Shown here piece by piece: positions 21,570-32,229 of a DNA stretch of 64,000 nt. Under the pieces are notes generated by a model. It saw only the letters and a program-made list of their open reading frames with translations, ran no database searches and was not told the origin of the DNA. Origin of the DNA: Ephemerocybe angulata (Eukaryota; Basidiomycota; Agaricomycetes; Agaricales; Psathyrellaceae); the NCBI GenBank assembly GCA_013368325.1, contig JAACJK010000223.1, positions 186,001 to 250,000 on the forward strand, in the 5' to 3' direction. A program made the translations under genes and the position numbers. Every line of letters starts with the position of its first letter. The first letter of the stretch is position 1.

Positions 21570-24163
21570 TGTCGCTGCTACTAATATGCCTCCACGCACT
21601 TCACGCGGACGGCGTAGATACCTCGCGCTCCTTATAGCAGTCTACATAGTAAGTATAGACAGTCCACGACCTGCCACTGCCACGCTGCTGACAGGAGGCG
21701 GCGGTAGGGACTAACACTAGGTGCCATCATCCCGCAGGGAAGATATTATGCAGAAGGTTCACGCAGTAAGTAGCCTTACACAGCGCTGCGTATCGTGAGT
21801 TTAACTCAACCCACAGCTCTCCCGAGATCCCAAATCGATCGCGAAATGGGATACGCTTGTTCCTGGAAAATGGCGATATCAACAAGCGCCGCAAAAGGGC
21901 TGGACACAGCAGGATATGTGTCCCTGGCAAAGTCCATGGGTGAGTTTCACACCTCATTTCATCCGCACACTTCACTTCACTAATATGAGAATCGTAACGG
22001 CGCTCTGACGAGCGCCAGTCCCCGACTCCTGTTGGAAACATCTGACTGGTACTCGTGTTCAAGAATGATACGGACGATCTGAGATCGGGTATCGCTTTTG
22101 GGACATGTCTCAATACTCGAAGTTGGGTAATACGAGCAGAATATCTGTACGAGGTCACAGTCACTCAGATTTTCGAGAAACTGGGATCGATGTTCTAAAT
22201 TCTAATCGAGTGATAATTGCCGCAACGAGATTTGAGCGTGTCTTTCGACTCGAAAGCGCTGATCCTACTTTTGAGTATGACGGAATAGCAGATAACTTTG
22301 TTGTCAGTTCCTGCACCGTAAATCGTGACTTCAACAACTGTTGGCTTGCGCACTCAAGTACCTGAAATTGTGGCGTTTCTTTTGACCGTTTCGCAAGTCT
22401 GTCTTGTTTCGTGATTAGCAGAGCAGGATATGCCAGAAGCTTGGCAATATCAGTACCGTATAGCGAATCCAGGTAGGCTGAGACCGATGCAAACATCCCA
22501 GCTTCGATATGCGCATTTGCTCTATGCCCGAGGGAGACAATGTTTTCCACATTCTCTGACTTCAGATATTCACATTGAGACACATGATATCTCGAAAGCC
22601 GGCTGACAAGCTCGGCTTTCGGTGAGCGTGAAATTGAGCATTTTTCCCAGAATCTCGCTGCACCGTGGACCGGAGGGTGATTACTGAAAGCTCGTTCCAA
22701 CGGGACTCAGTCCAGCCCTGGTCATTGTTTAAGTAACTTGGTTAATGTTCAGTTGCTTCGACCACAAGCCTGGCCATGATATTGTCCTCGTGCGCATACT
22801 CAAACATATTCAATAGGGAGCAATGACTGTAGGTAGCCTTTTCGAATTCGAAGACGGGTACAGATAGGACAAAGAATCTTGTTCAAGAAATATAGTAATT
22901 TCCGATGGATCATAGTGCACGCCAACTGAGGGCGGAGTAGTGTGGTGTCGGGTACACCTTGGGTTTTGGATATGCATCCGAATCTCACTGGTCAGCCAAG
23001 CTGACAGTGACTGAGGAGATGAATACAAGGCGGAGTGGAGAGAAGGGTAGTACAACGGATCATAAAAACTGGGATACTCGCCAACGAAGTGCGGCACATT
23101 AAACGGAGGACACTCTGAGGCGCACAGCACCCTGGCGCACCTTGAAGGGGCTTTCAATCGAGGCATATCGGATAATACAGTGGTCGTGGGCGTGCGGTGT
23201 CGAATGGTGAGCGGAATTCAGATGAATGTAGGGGTGAGAAGAGAGGTGGGGATGAAAAAAGCGAGAAGGGAGAGTCATACCCTGCGGATTCAAAGGCTCT
23301 CCTGAATGATATAACAGTGGAAGAAGTGTTCTACCCTTGGAAAAAGTATGCCGCCCGTGGCTATGTCTGGCCCAGACCTTGAATGACGCAATTACAAGAG
23401 TATTCCCACGCGCTCATCGAGAAATGTAGGGAATGGCGACGTTCTGTCTCCACAGAACCCTCCTCCTGAAGGAGTCGGGGAATGCTGTACATACTCTCTG
23501 CCTTCTACGTTCAATTTAGTCGTAGCTTCCTTGGCACTCTATACCTTCTTTGTGCGCTATAGAAAGCAGAAGGGTAAGTTGATTCACATTGTGCGTAGAG
23601 ATAGCGGTCTCTGCGTGTTTTCGCTCGTCGGTATGTCTCCCCGCCGACTATATGTACTGTATAAACCTCGGGCTGTAACTCGCAATTATTAGCAATCCGC
23701 CTTGGGAGCGCGATGACAGGAGCCTTTCGAAAAGTACGAATACCCACTCCAGCATCTTGCCGGTATGCGTATGCTCACATCGACGCTTTCAGGCACTTGG
23801 ACTTTCTAATATCCCCAACTCGTACGTGCACGGGTACTCTCATTTCTAAGTATCTGCTAATGCTTTCGATGACAATCGGACAGCGTTCTCTCCAGGTACG
23901 TCTCATAATCTAGTAAACGGCTCTGATCCTCCGCCTCATAAAATGCTTCCCAAAGTCTCGCCCGGGTCGTGGTGCCAATTCTCGCATGCCGTCTTCTCCT
24001 TAATATGCGTAAGACGGAGGATCCCGCCGTGTGCACAACTGTATCGTCCATACTTTTCGATCCTCCTCAATCCAGCCAAGACTCTCGGAATTCGGAAGAG
24101 GAGGAGGAGGCGGTGGGGGTAGTGCGCTATGCTGGAATTGGGAAACGAAGGGCCGGAGTCTGA
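21570..24163 (+). pseudogene. Broken DUF6533-type membrane protein gene
   Basis: Exons can be matched one by one to the gene at 43821-45831. They are a LICLHAL..RRYLALLIAVY exon (21570-21649), GLTLGAIIPQ (about 21716), LPRSQID..GYACSW..GYVSLAKSM (about 21824-21949), FFVRYRKQKGKLIHIVRRD (23511-23629), AIRLGSAMTGAFRK, and the C-terminal exon VVPILACRLLLNMRK through ILFDPP to GIGKRRAGV. The N-terminal exons carrying the DUF6533 signature are not found upstream. The first matched exon needs a frame change around 21609. One intron, normally under 100 nt, holds a 1.5-kb insertion (21995-23481). The combination argues for a pseudogene. Confidence 0.75.
21995..23481 (-). mobile_element. Non-autonomous element with Helitron2/Helentron-like ends, copy A
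   Basis: Boundaries follow from the intron it interrupts. Without it, the intron would be about 90 nt, like the paralogue's 86 nt. On the minus strand one end starts TCCCCGACTCC. The other has the inverse GGAGTCGGGGA followed by a 7-bp-stem hairpin (plus strand 21999-22016, GGCGCTC..GAGCGCC) and TTA. This asymmetric arrangement (terminal inverted repeat at one end, inverted repeat plus terminal hairpin at the other) is the known layout of Helitron2/Helentron rolling-circle elements. The same ends recur at 52792-53505. Inside are minus-strand open frames of 179 and 118 codons without a recognised domain, possibly captured gene fragments. No Rep-helicase is present. Confidence 0.6.
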
Positions 24164-25019
24164 GATGTACGATTGGGGTTAAGTGGGGTTAGAGGAGGTG
24201 CAGTGCAGACCACGAGGCTTCTAAATCCCACTTGCGCTGTCATGTATGTAAGTAGGTTTTGATAGACGCTCGCAAGGCAGTGTCAGTTGAATACTCCGCA
24301 CGCGACCAATTTCGGTTGACTATGGATATGTTCTTCGATTTGTGGTGAGCGGACGGCTACCGTGTATGAAAACAATGATAGGCATCGCAACGGTGTTGAA
24401 CATGAAGACACTTGACGAAGCCAAATCAACGCTTTCCCTTCCCCCTCTATCACAGACCAGCACGAACCCCAGATTCACTCCTCACTCGACCTATAGCAGC
24501 GTTCCACATCTATCGCACGCCTGATCATTTTCAAAGGTATCATGACATCCAAGAAGTGAGTATAATCCGAAGATTCAATGATCGGACGCTGACTCCACGT
24601 CCAGTGGCCCCGTGCATGGGGACCAAAATGTTGAATTGTAAGTTTGTCGTCAATGGTTAGGGTTAAATGGCGAGTAACATAGATGCTATAGTCGACTGCG
24701 CTTGACAGGTAGGTTCATCCAAGCGCCTCCATCATAGACTGGTCCCAAGTATAACTTTCCCACCGCATTCGGCTAGAAATCGCTATCCAGCGTACAGAAG
24801 CAGTGATTGAGTACAGGGCGAATTTGAACTTGTCCGAGCTTTGGATAGCCGGTATCTCGACCTCACCTGGTGGAAAGTGTCTCGTCTTGACACGCGTTGG
24901 GCCTCGACGTTGGGAGAGGAGGGGATCTATTGAGATGTGAGCCCGTTTCTTACCTTATGGGCTGGCTCGATGGCTGAAGAGAACACCAAAGCCCGGACGA
25001 GGTATCAAGCCTAGTATGT
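24164..25019. other. No gene assignable
   Basis: Intergenic stretch between the DUF6533 pseudogene and the TPR-CHAT gene. The 5' exons of the latter may begin inside it, but I could not fix a start codon. Confidence 0.4.
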
Positions 25020-26684
25020 ATCTTAAAGGCTGAGGATGGAGATGAAGCGGGCTTGGTGCATCTGAACGTTACGGAGATGAGGGAGTCTGACGGGAACTCC
25101 CAGAATGGTGAGTGTATCAATCTGTGAACTTGAGATGCATATCTAAAATGGTATCATTCGCCAGGATTCAGTCAGGAAGTCAGGATGCGCGATGCGAAGG
25201 TGAAGTTGGAGATAAGTTGGAACCTACTCCGTGTTCCAATCGAGAGTAAACCGGTGTCAGACGGTGAGTCTTTCGATTCGGAGACCAGATCCAGCATCGC
25301 ACCTTGACCTAACGTCTGCACACTAGATGATGCGCTTCGCTTGGACAACCTCGCCATAGAGCTATACCGCCACTACATGCAGTCAGGTCACCCGGCCGAC
25401 TTCGATAAAGTCATTCAAGTACAGCGCAGAGCGGTTGAACTGACTCCCCTTACGCATGCCCGTCTGCCCCACCGACTGGCTATGCTCGGAACTTCGCTTA
25501 TGGATCACTTTGGGAGAACAGGTGATCTCTTGAGCGTCAACGAAGCAATCACAGCCCAGAAGAGAGCGGTAGAGCTTACTCCCACTGACAATCCCATCCT
25601 GGTCAACCGATTAACTGACCTTGGCCTCTCGCTCAAGCATCGCTTCGGCCGCACTGGCTCACTTTCAGACATCTCTGAGGCGATCTTGGTGCAGCGGCGT
25701 GCGGAGAAGCTTCTCTACGATGGCCACTCAGCGCTTCCCGCAATTCTCAACAATCTCGGGAACTCACTTCGACGTCGCTTCGAGTATACCGGTGACCTTT
25801 CCGATCTCGCAGAGGCGATTATATCGTTGGAGAAAGCTGTGAAACTCACGCCTGCAGGGCACGCAGATCTGCCTGGCGCGCTCAACAGCCTTGGAAGCTC
25901 GTATGGGCGTTGGTTCGGGGTCACCGGGGCTCTTCCAGACATTGATAAGGCCATATCAGCTCAAGGCAAAGCCGTCGAGCTTACGCCCGAGCATTACCCC
26001 TCGCTAGGGGATATGCTGAGCAACCTCGGATTCTCGATGCAGAGTCGCTTTCAGCACACGGGGAACATTCCAGATATAACGGGCGCCATATCGGCGCATC
26101 GTAGAGCACTGAAGCTGAGGCCCGAAGGACATCCCAACCGGGGTTCGATCCTAACGAATCTTGGTAACTCACTCCTTGCCCGCTTTGGGCACGATGGAGA
26201 CCTCGCGGACGTTTCTGAGGCCATTCTCATGCTTCAGAAAGCGGTACAGTGCACCCCCGCAGGCCATTCGATCCTTCCACTTGTGCTCAAGCATCTTGGT
26301 AGCGCTTTCCTTCGTAGGTTCGATCGGAGCGAGAATCTTGATGACATATTCGAGGCGATCACCACCCAGCAGAAAGCGTTGGCACTCCTTCCCCAGGGGC
26401 ACGCGGATATGCCTAGTCTCCTCGGTGGTTTGGGGACGACGTACATGCGCCTCTTTGAGAGGACACAGATCGTTGAAGACATTGATAAAGCCATACCTGC
26501 GAACCAAAAGGCGGTAGAGCTCACCCCTGCGGGTCATGCAGATCTACCCTTACGCCTTAGCAACCTCGGAAACGCGTTCAGTCTTCGATTCGAGAAGGCG
26601 AGAAATGTGTCAGATATTGTACAGGCTGTATCGGCGCAGCGGAGGGCAATTCAGCTCACCCCCGAGGCCCATAAAGACCTTCCC
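25020..26684 (+). pseudogene. TPR-CHAT gene, 5' part (N-terminus and TPR array), cut by a Gypsy element
   Basis: Exons end at 25107 and span 25165-25263, then the frame is open from 25327 to the insertion point; introns have GTGAGT/GTGAGTG donors. From about 25341 it encodes roughly ten tetratricopeptide-like repeats of about 45 residues, with a core like LNNLGNSLRRRF..TGDLSDLAEAI..QKAVELTPxGH. These build a helical protein-binding solenoid. The reading frame runs into the 5' LTR at 26685, where it would end in LTR-encoded residues. The rest of the gene (further TPR and a CHAT protease) resumes at 33861. The true start codon upstream of 25107 is unresolved. Large TPR-CHAT families are common in Agaricomycetes. 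Confidence 0.8.
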
Positions 26685-26872
26685 TGTTTGTGCTTGTTGT
26701 TCGGTGCCTTCGGGCGCGTTGCTTAGACTCGATTTGCGTGTAGATTAGAGATCATTCCTTCTTGCTATCACATCGCATTCATCTTGTTGCTCATCGCCGG
26801 TTCTCACTCATCGATCTATCGATCTTGGTCGTTCCTCGTCTCTCTTCGTGTTCTCGGATCCACACGGGTCCA
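26685..26872 (+). repeat. 5' LTR of the Gypsy element
   Basis: 188 bp, TG..CA ends. It differs from the 3' LTR (33681-33860) by two C/T substitutions and one 8-bp indel (a short tandem ATCTATCG-type duplication), so the element is recent. Confidence 0.9.
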
Positions 26873-27203
26873 TTCTGGTGACAACAGTGGTCGACACTCG
26901 CGTCTTTCTCATCGCGCTCAGGGACAGTGACGTAGGCTCATCGCCGTAAATCGCGTGCAGGGAAAAGGGTTTAGGGACGCGTTAAGGGCTTACTTGGGTC
27001 TCGGGAGCATTCTAGCATCTCGGATCGTGATATCGCGAGCTTATCAGGCACATCGGACGCTTTTCGGACGCATACATCCGGTCGCACAGCCCCAAGCGCT
27101 GGCGAAGACGAAGAGAACACTACCAGATCGTGGGCCAAACGGTCGATTTGTCAAAACGACGACTACTACAGAGAATACTACTACGGCGGAAGAGGAGTAC
27201 AGC

Positions 27204-27494
27204 ATGGTCGAGCGCATCGAGCCCTTCCGGGGCGACACCAAGGAGGAGGATCCCCAAGATTTCCTCAGTGCGTTCAACCGGTCCATGATAGGCCGGGCGG
27301 AGGCGGTCAAACTCGAGTATTTCCCCGATTTTTTGAAGCATGGCGGTGCAGCGAAGAAGTGGTTCAAGGCCCAACCTGATGCGACAAAAGCTTCGTGGAC
27401 GTTATTGCGGGCAGCGTTTGAGAAGAGGTTTCCGGGGAGGGAGGTAGCGGACAAGACGACGGAGGAGTACGAGGAGGAGATACTGGAGTTGAAG
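27204..27494 (+). pseudogene. Gypsy gag, 5' part
   Basis: From a Met at 27204 (MVERIEPFRGD) the frame reads a retrotransposon Gag-type capsid segment (DPQDFLSAFNRSM..YFPDFLKHGGAAKKWF..TLLRAAFEKRFPG). It then runs into a solo LTR insertion and stops at 27509. The open frame extends upstream to 26955 without a better Met. Deleting the solo LTR and one copy of its 5-bp duplication (522 nt, a multiple of three) rejoins it in frame with 28014 onward. Confidence 0.75.
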
Positions 27495-27495
27495 C

Positions 27496-28012
27496 TGTCG
27501 CGAACGTAAGACGAAGCGAGATTGGATAACACCAAACACACTACGAGGAGTATAACTCCGAGGCAATGGCCGGCGCAGACGAGTGTCGATGAACGACACA
27601 CAGACAGAGGCGGCAGAGCAGGGCGGAGAGCAGAGCGAGTTAAGCCAGGAAGCGGTGAATTGACTAAGAGGTCAGGATGCCGAATACAGGACGAGCTACC
27701 TACGTATATATACTAGAGAGCGAGGCTGTGCGATAATTATGCTGAGTCAATGAGAGTTCAGAGAAAGACAAAGAAGGAACAAGAAAGAACAACGAGGCTG
27801 CGTGAAGCTGTGAAAGGCTGTAAAGAACAATAAAACGAGGCAGTGCGTGTACAGCAGTAAGAAGCAATGAAATGGAAGTAGAATGAAGAAGGCTGCGAAG
27901 CGGCAGTGCGAGAATGGAACAAGAGTGCGGCTGTGAAAGTGAATATAAGCGCCGTGATAAGATGTCTGATAAGATAAGATAAGATAAGAAAGGAAAAGAC
28001 CACTTCACGACA
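27496..28012 (+). mobile_element. Solo LTR of another retrotransposon, inserted in gag
   Basis: 517 bp with TG..CA ends and short inverted termini (TGTCGCGAA / TTCACGACA). It is flanked by the 5-bp duplication GAAGC (27491-27495 and 28013-28017). Inside are a TATATATA promoter-like run (about 27706) and AATAAA (about 27828), as expected of an LTR. No coding capacity. It looks like a full element reduced by LTR-LTR recombination. An intron reading (GTAAG at 27506, CAG at 28013) was considered and fails on frame. Confidence 0.75.
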
Positions 28013-28013
28013 G

Positions 28014-28865
28014 AAGCTGGAGAAGGGAGAGTTGGCGAAGAGGGTCACGGTGTCTGGATGGCAGACGTGGTCGCATGTGGCGTGGGCAGACGAGATGGCG
28101 ACGTTGGCGCAGGGGGCCAGGAAGGAGGATAGCGCGCGCATCATCAAGGCGGTGCGTCGCACGATGCCGTCGATCCTGGGAGACTTAGTGGTCGGGAAGT
28201 ACGACGAATGGGATGGTTTCTTGGAGGCGGTGCGAGACGTAGACATGGAGGTCCTGAAGAGGAAAGTTAGCGAGTGGGAAGGGGAGAACAAGAGAGTGGA
28301 TGACCTTATTGCAGCAAAGTTGAAGGCGCTGGACATAAGGGGAGGTGGCGGAGGTGCGCAGTCGAGTGGAGGCAGTGGTTCGAGAGGCGGCGGTGGCGGC
28401 CAACAGAGGTCTGGAGGAGGTGGAGGTGGGGGCGGCGGTAGAGGGCCGCGCACGGCGGAAATGGTGGTTACGGCGGATGTGAGAGCGGCGGTGAAGGCGG
28501 GGATGGATGCACTGAGGCATCAACCGGACACGGCGGAAGGCAGGGCGGCATACGCGCGTCAGGTGAAGGAGTGGGAGTCCAAGCATGGGGCCGACGCGTG
28601 GGTGTCGGAGAAAACCCCTTATCCCTTAAGGCCTGGTACTGCGTCGCCCGGGTCAGGCGAGTGCTTTGGCTGCGGGATGCTGGGGCATAGGAGGCAGGAG
28701 TGTCCGGTGCCGAGGGAGAAGCAGCTGTGGAGGCCGGAGGTTGCGTGGAGGACGATTTGTGCAAAGGTGCTGAGAGACACGGTGGACGTCAGGTGGATGG
28801 GCTCGGCGTCAGACTATGGCGTCGGGAGCGAGGATGCGGGAAAAGAGGACGGGTCTCCGAACTAG
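28014..28865 (+). pseudogene. Gypsy gag, 3' part with zinc knuckle
   Basis: Continues the Gag frame: GELAKRV..GWQTWSHVAWADEM, later a Gly/Ser-rich linker (about 28340-28450), then the nucleocapsid knuckle CFGCGMLGHRRQEC (about 28660-28702) and a stop at 28863-28865. The pol frame overlaps it from about 28700 in the -1 register. A slippery heptamer GGGAAAA, split G GGA AAA in the gag frame, lies at 28838-28844. Confidence 0.8.
28838..28844 (+). promoter_or_regulatory. Candidate -1 ribosomal frameshift site (gag-pol)
   Basis: GGGAAAA read as G GGA AAA in the gag frame fits the X XXY YYZ slippery rule. It lies in the gag/pol overlap, 19 nt before the gag stop. A -1 shift there moves directly into the long pol frame. 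No downstream pseudoknot was modelled. Confidence 0.55.
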
Positions 28866-31709
28866 ATGGGCAGGCGGAGATCCAGGGTCAGTCGCAGGTC
28901 AAGAGAGTTAAAAGTTTTGGGGACATACGTGGTGTTAATGTGGGTGATACAAAAAAATCGGACGTATTTGACCTGTATGACGTTGCGCCCACGGGTGGTT
29001 CGGAGGAGTCGGTGCCATTTGAATGCGAGATGCGGATAGAGGGTGCGAAGGGGTCTGTGAAGGTGCGGACGTCGTGGGACGAGGGTGCGAGGACAGCGGT
29101 GATGTGCAGTCGGGTGTACGAGAGGTTGAAGAAGGAGATTGGGCCGTTGCGGCCGTCGGTGAAGAAGTTCAGATTGGCGGATGGTTCGATTGTAACGGGA
29201 GCGGGCAGGTGGTCAGGCTACTTCAGCATAGGGAAGGTGAGGGCGTTGGGGGGATTCGAGGTGTTCGACAGCGGGGGATGTTGGGAGTTCCTCTTCGGGA
29301 AACCGTTGAAGAAAGCGTTCGACGTGGTGCACAGATATAAGGATGAGTGTGTGACGGTGGGGGACAAATACGGAAGGGAGGAAGTGGAGAATCAGTACGG
29401 AAAGAGTGGAAAGACGGATGGGGAATGCGTACCGGTCTGTGTGGTGGAGGAGATTGAAGGGGAAGTTGACGTGGGAGCGCCGGTGGATGTGTTTCATGTG
29501 TCGGAGGGAGTCTTCACGCGGTGGGAAGATCCGTTCAAAAAGGAGAGGGTAGCAGAGGTGGTGAAGGCGGTGGAGATAGGAGACGATTTGACGAAGGCGG
29601 AAAGAGCGGAAGTGGTGGCTCTGGTGGAAGAGTTCGCGGACTGTTTCGCGCTGTCCGTTAGCGAGGTCTTTCCGGTGGAGGGGGCAATACACAAACTCAA
29701 CATACCAAAAGACGCGAAATTTTCGACGAAGGTCCGCCAACGGCCGATGACGCCTCCGCAGAGGAGTTACCTGCATGGTTGGATCGGGGAGATGCTGGAG
29801 GCGGGAATCATTGAGCAGTGCGACCCGGAACGAGTAAAATGCGTCTCACCGACGACGTTGGCTCAAAAGGCGCACGGTGGAGAGGGGCTGACTATGGATG
29901 AGCTGAGACACAGGGTGAACGACGAATGCGTGAAGGCGGGCATTGCCTCGTTCTTCGAGATGCCGCCGAGGGAGGAAAAGGTCGAGGATGTGGTTGAGGC
30001 GAAGGAGGAGAAGCCGAAAAAATGGAGGGTGTGCCAGAACTTTGGCGAGGTCAACCGTGTGACGATGATAGCGCCGATGCCGCAGGGGGATATCCGGACG
30101 AAGCAGAGAAGGTTAAGCGGACACAGGTATTTATCGGTGTTCGACTTCGCGTCGGGTTTCTACGCAGTGGTGGTAGATGAAGAGTCGAGGCCATATACGG
30201 CGTTCTATATCGAGGCGATGGGATTCTTTTGGTACGTCAGGATGCCCTTTGGGCTGATGGGCGCGCCGACGGAGTTTGCGAAAATGACGGCGAAGCATTT
30301 GCACGACCTACTGTTGCAGGAGCTTATGCAGCTGTTTGTCGACGATGGGGGTACGGCGGCGGACGAGTTTGGGGAGATGATGGCGAAGCTGCGGGTGATC
30401 TTTGGGAGGGTGAGGGAGAGGAGACTGTCATGGTCGGCGAGCAAGACGAAGCTGTTCGTGACAGAAGCAGTGTTCGCAGGGGCGCTCGTGGGGCCGAGCG
30501 GAGTGAAGCCGGACAGAGCAAAGCTGACGGCGATCGTGAATTGGCGGGTGCCGGAGGACGCAATGGAGTTGTCGAGATTCCTCGGTTTGGCGAGCTGGTT
30601 CCGGGATCTCATCAGGGGGTACGCTTTGGAGGAGAAGCCGCTGCGGGACTTACTGGGCAAAGTGGAGTTGCCGAAGGGATATTCAAGGGCGGTGTATCGA
30701 CGGGTGATGACGGCGTTCAAGCTGGAAGGGAGGTGGAAGAGTGAACACGACGTGGCGTTCGCGAAGCTGAAGGGGATACTCACCTCGGAGCCGGTGTTGA
30801 AGGAACCGAAGTTCGACGGGTCCAGCTTCATCGTGACGACGGATGGTTGTCAGGACGCGTTCGGCGCGGTTTTGGCGCAGAGGTTTTCGGTGGTGTTGGC
30901 AAGCGGGAAGACGGTCGTGAAGATGTTCCCGTTGGCATATGCGTCGAAGAGGACATCGAGGACGGAGCGAAGATACAAGTCGTTCTTGCTCGAGTTCGCT
31001 GCACTAAAATTCGGGCTAGACAAGTTTTCAGACATTGTGTGGGGGTTCCCGGTGGAGATCGAGACGGACTGCCAGGCGCTCAGGGACATGCTGATGAACG
31101 ACAAAATTAGCGCGATGCACGAGAGGTGGAGAGATGGGATATGTGCTCACCAGATAGTGGAGGTGCGACATGTTCCGGGGAAGTCGAATGTGGTGGCGGA
31201 TGGACTGAGCAGGGCGGCAGAAGGTAGACCGTACGAGGATGACGATGGGAGCGAGTGGACGGTGGACGAAGGGTGGGAGGACGTAACGGGGCTGGTATAT
31301 GATTTGTGGCGGGTGGAGGCGACAACAGACGAAGTGGCAGGTCTCTTGAAGAGGTTTGCCAAGGTGCCGATGTTTGTGGAGGCCATTAAGGCGCTGGTGG
31401 AGTTGCAGGTGGGGGAGACCGAGAGGGGGAGAAGCAAGGCGAAGCACAGGGCGGAAAACTACGTGTTGGACGATGGGAAGTTGTGGAGGCTGGACAAGGG
31501 GAACACGACGAGGGCGAGGGGGAAAGTAGAATGCATCAACAGGGAGGAGGCTGTGGAAATGGCGAGGAAGACGCACAGGGAAGGTGGTCATTGGGGAAGA
31601 GACGCTGTGAAGGTTAGCATGATGGATAAGGTGTGGTGTCCGGGGCTGGATGGGGCAATCGTGGAAGCTATCAGGGAGTGTGGGCCGTGCCAGAACTTCG
31701 ACAGAGGAC
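28845..31709 (+). pseudogene. Gypsy pol: protease, reverse transcriptase, RNase H, start of integrase
   Basis: Open in the -1 frame from 28700 to the MITE. The protease region shows WDEGARTAVMCS near 29078, with Asp-Glu-Gly-Ala where Asp-Thr/Ser-Gly-Ala is usual. Reverse transcriptase includes YLSVFDFASGFY (about 30128), YVRMPFGLMGAPTEF and the catalytic FVDDGG near 30340. RNase H follows with TTDGCQDAFGAVLAQ (about 30838), LLEFAALKF and ETDCQAL. The integrase HHCC zinc finger (HREGGH..CGPC) ends near 31693, just before the MITE at 31710. Removing the MITE plus one 8-bp duplication (520 nt) puts the downstream integrase frame in register. Confidence 0.88.
31702..31709. repeat. MITE target-site duplication, left
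   Basis: CAGAGGAC, repeated exactly at 32222-32229. Confidence 0.92.
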
Positions 31710-32221
31710 TAGTGAATTACAGGCTTGGGCCTGAGGCCGTAAGCCGGGCCAAGCCGGGCCCTTGTAGGCCAAGCCAAGCCAGGCCTTGACCATTTTCGGT
31801 TCAGGGCTTGGCTTGGCCCAAGGCCCGGCCTGAGATTCTGAGGTGCGCCAGGCCGGGGCTTAGGCCTTGATGGCCCAAAAAATATTATGTGTGCTTTGGC
31901 GCAGTGGTTAGAATGGCAAAATGCTATCTGTGAGGTCTTCGGTTCAAACCCCAGGCATGGAAAAGGTTTGTTTTGACTAAATTGTGCCTCAACCGTGACA
32001 TATACTATGTTTAATATAAAATTCAATACAAAATTTACTGACTAGAGTCGAAAATCATTACATTCTTATTGTAGTCAAAAGCCGGGGCCCAGGCCTAAGC
32101 CGAGCCGGGCCTGGCCTTGTTTGGGGCTCAAGGCCCGGCCTCTGAAATGGTCAGGCCTGAGCCCACCAAAGCCGGGCCCAAGCCGGGGCTTTCAGGCCAA
32201 GCCCGAGCCTGTAATTCACTA
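31710..32221. mobile_element. hAT-type MITE inside the Gypsy integrase gene
   Basis: 512 bp, bounded by an exact 8-bp target duplication (CAGAGGAC), the hallmark length for hAT transposons. Its ends are inverted repeats starting TAGTGAATTACAGGCT, which fits the hAT terminal pattern. Imperfect inverted similarity, rich in AAGCCGGGCC-like words, extends for about 150 bp at each end. There is no coding capacity, so it must have been moved by a transposase encoded elsewhere. The centre carries a tRNA-like A box and B box (31897-31951). Confidence 0.9.
31897..31951 (+). promoter_or_regulatory. tRNA-like Pol III promoter boxes inside the MITE
   Basis: An A box TGGCGCAGTGGTTAG (31897-31911) and a B box GGTTCAAACCC (31941-31951) lie 29 nt apart, near tRNA spacing. 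The region does not fold into a good cloverleaf, so it is a tRNA-derived (SINE-like) relic rather than a tRNA gene. Confidence 0.6.
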
Positions 32222-32229
32222 CAGAGGAC
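32222..32229. repeat. MITE target-site duplication, right
   Basis: CAGAGGAC, matching 31702-31709. Confidence 0.92.

Noticed and set aside
27506..28013. Possible spliceosomal intron in gag (GTAAGA .. CGACAG)
   Set aside because: Splicing would remove 508 nt and break the frame. The TG..CA ends with a GAAGC duplication restore the frame exactly and explain the segment as a solo LTR.
28185..31591. Minus-strand ORFs of 130-230 codons across the Gypsy element
   Set aside because: All are antisense to gag or pol, which have clear catalytic motifs.
31891..31970. Functional tRNA gene
   Set aside because: The A and B boxes are good, but the T-stem and acceptor stem do not form a cloverleaf, and it lies inside a MITE.
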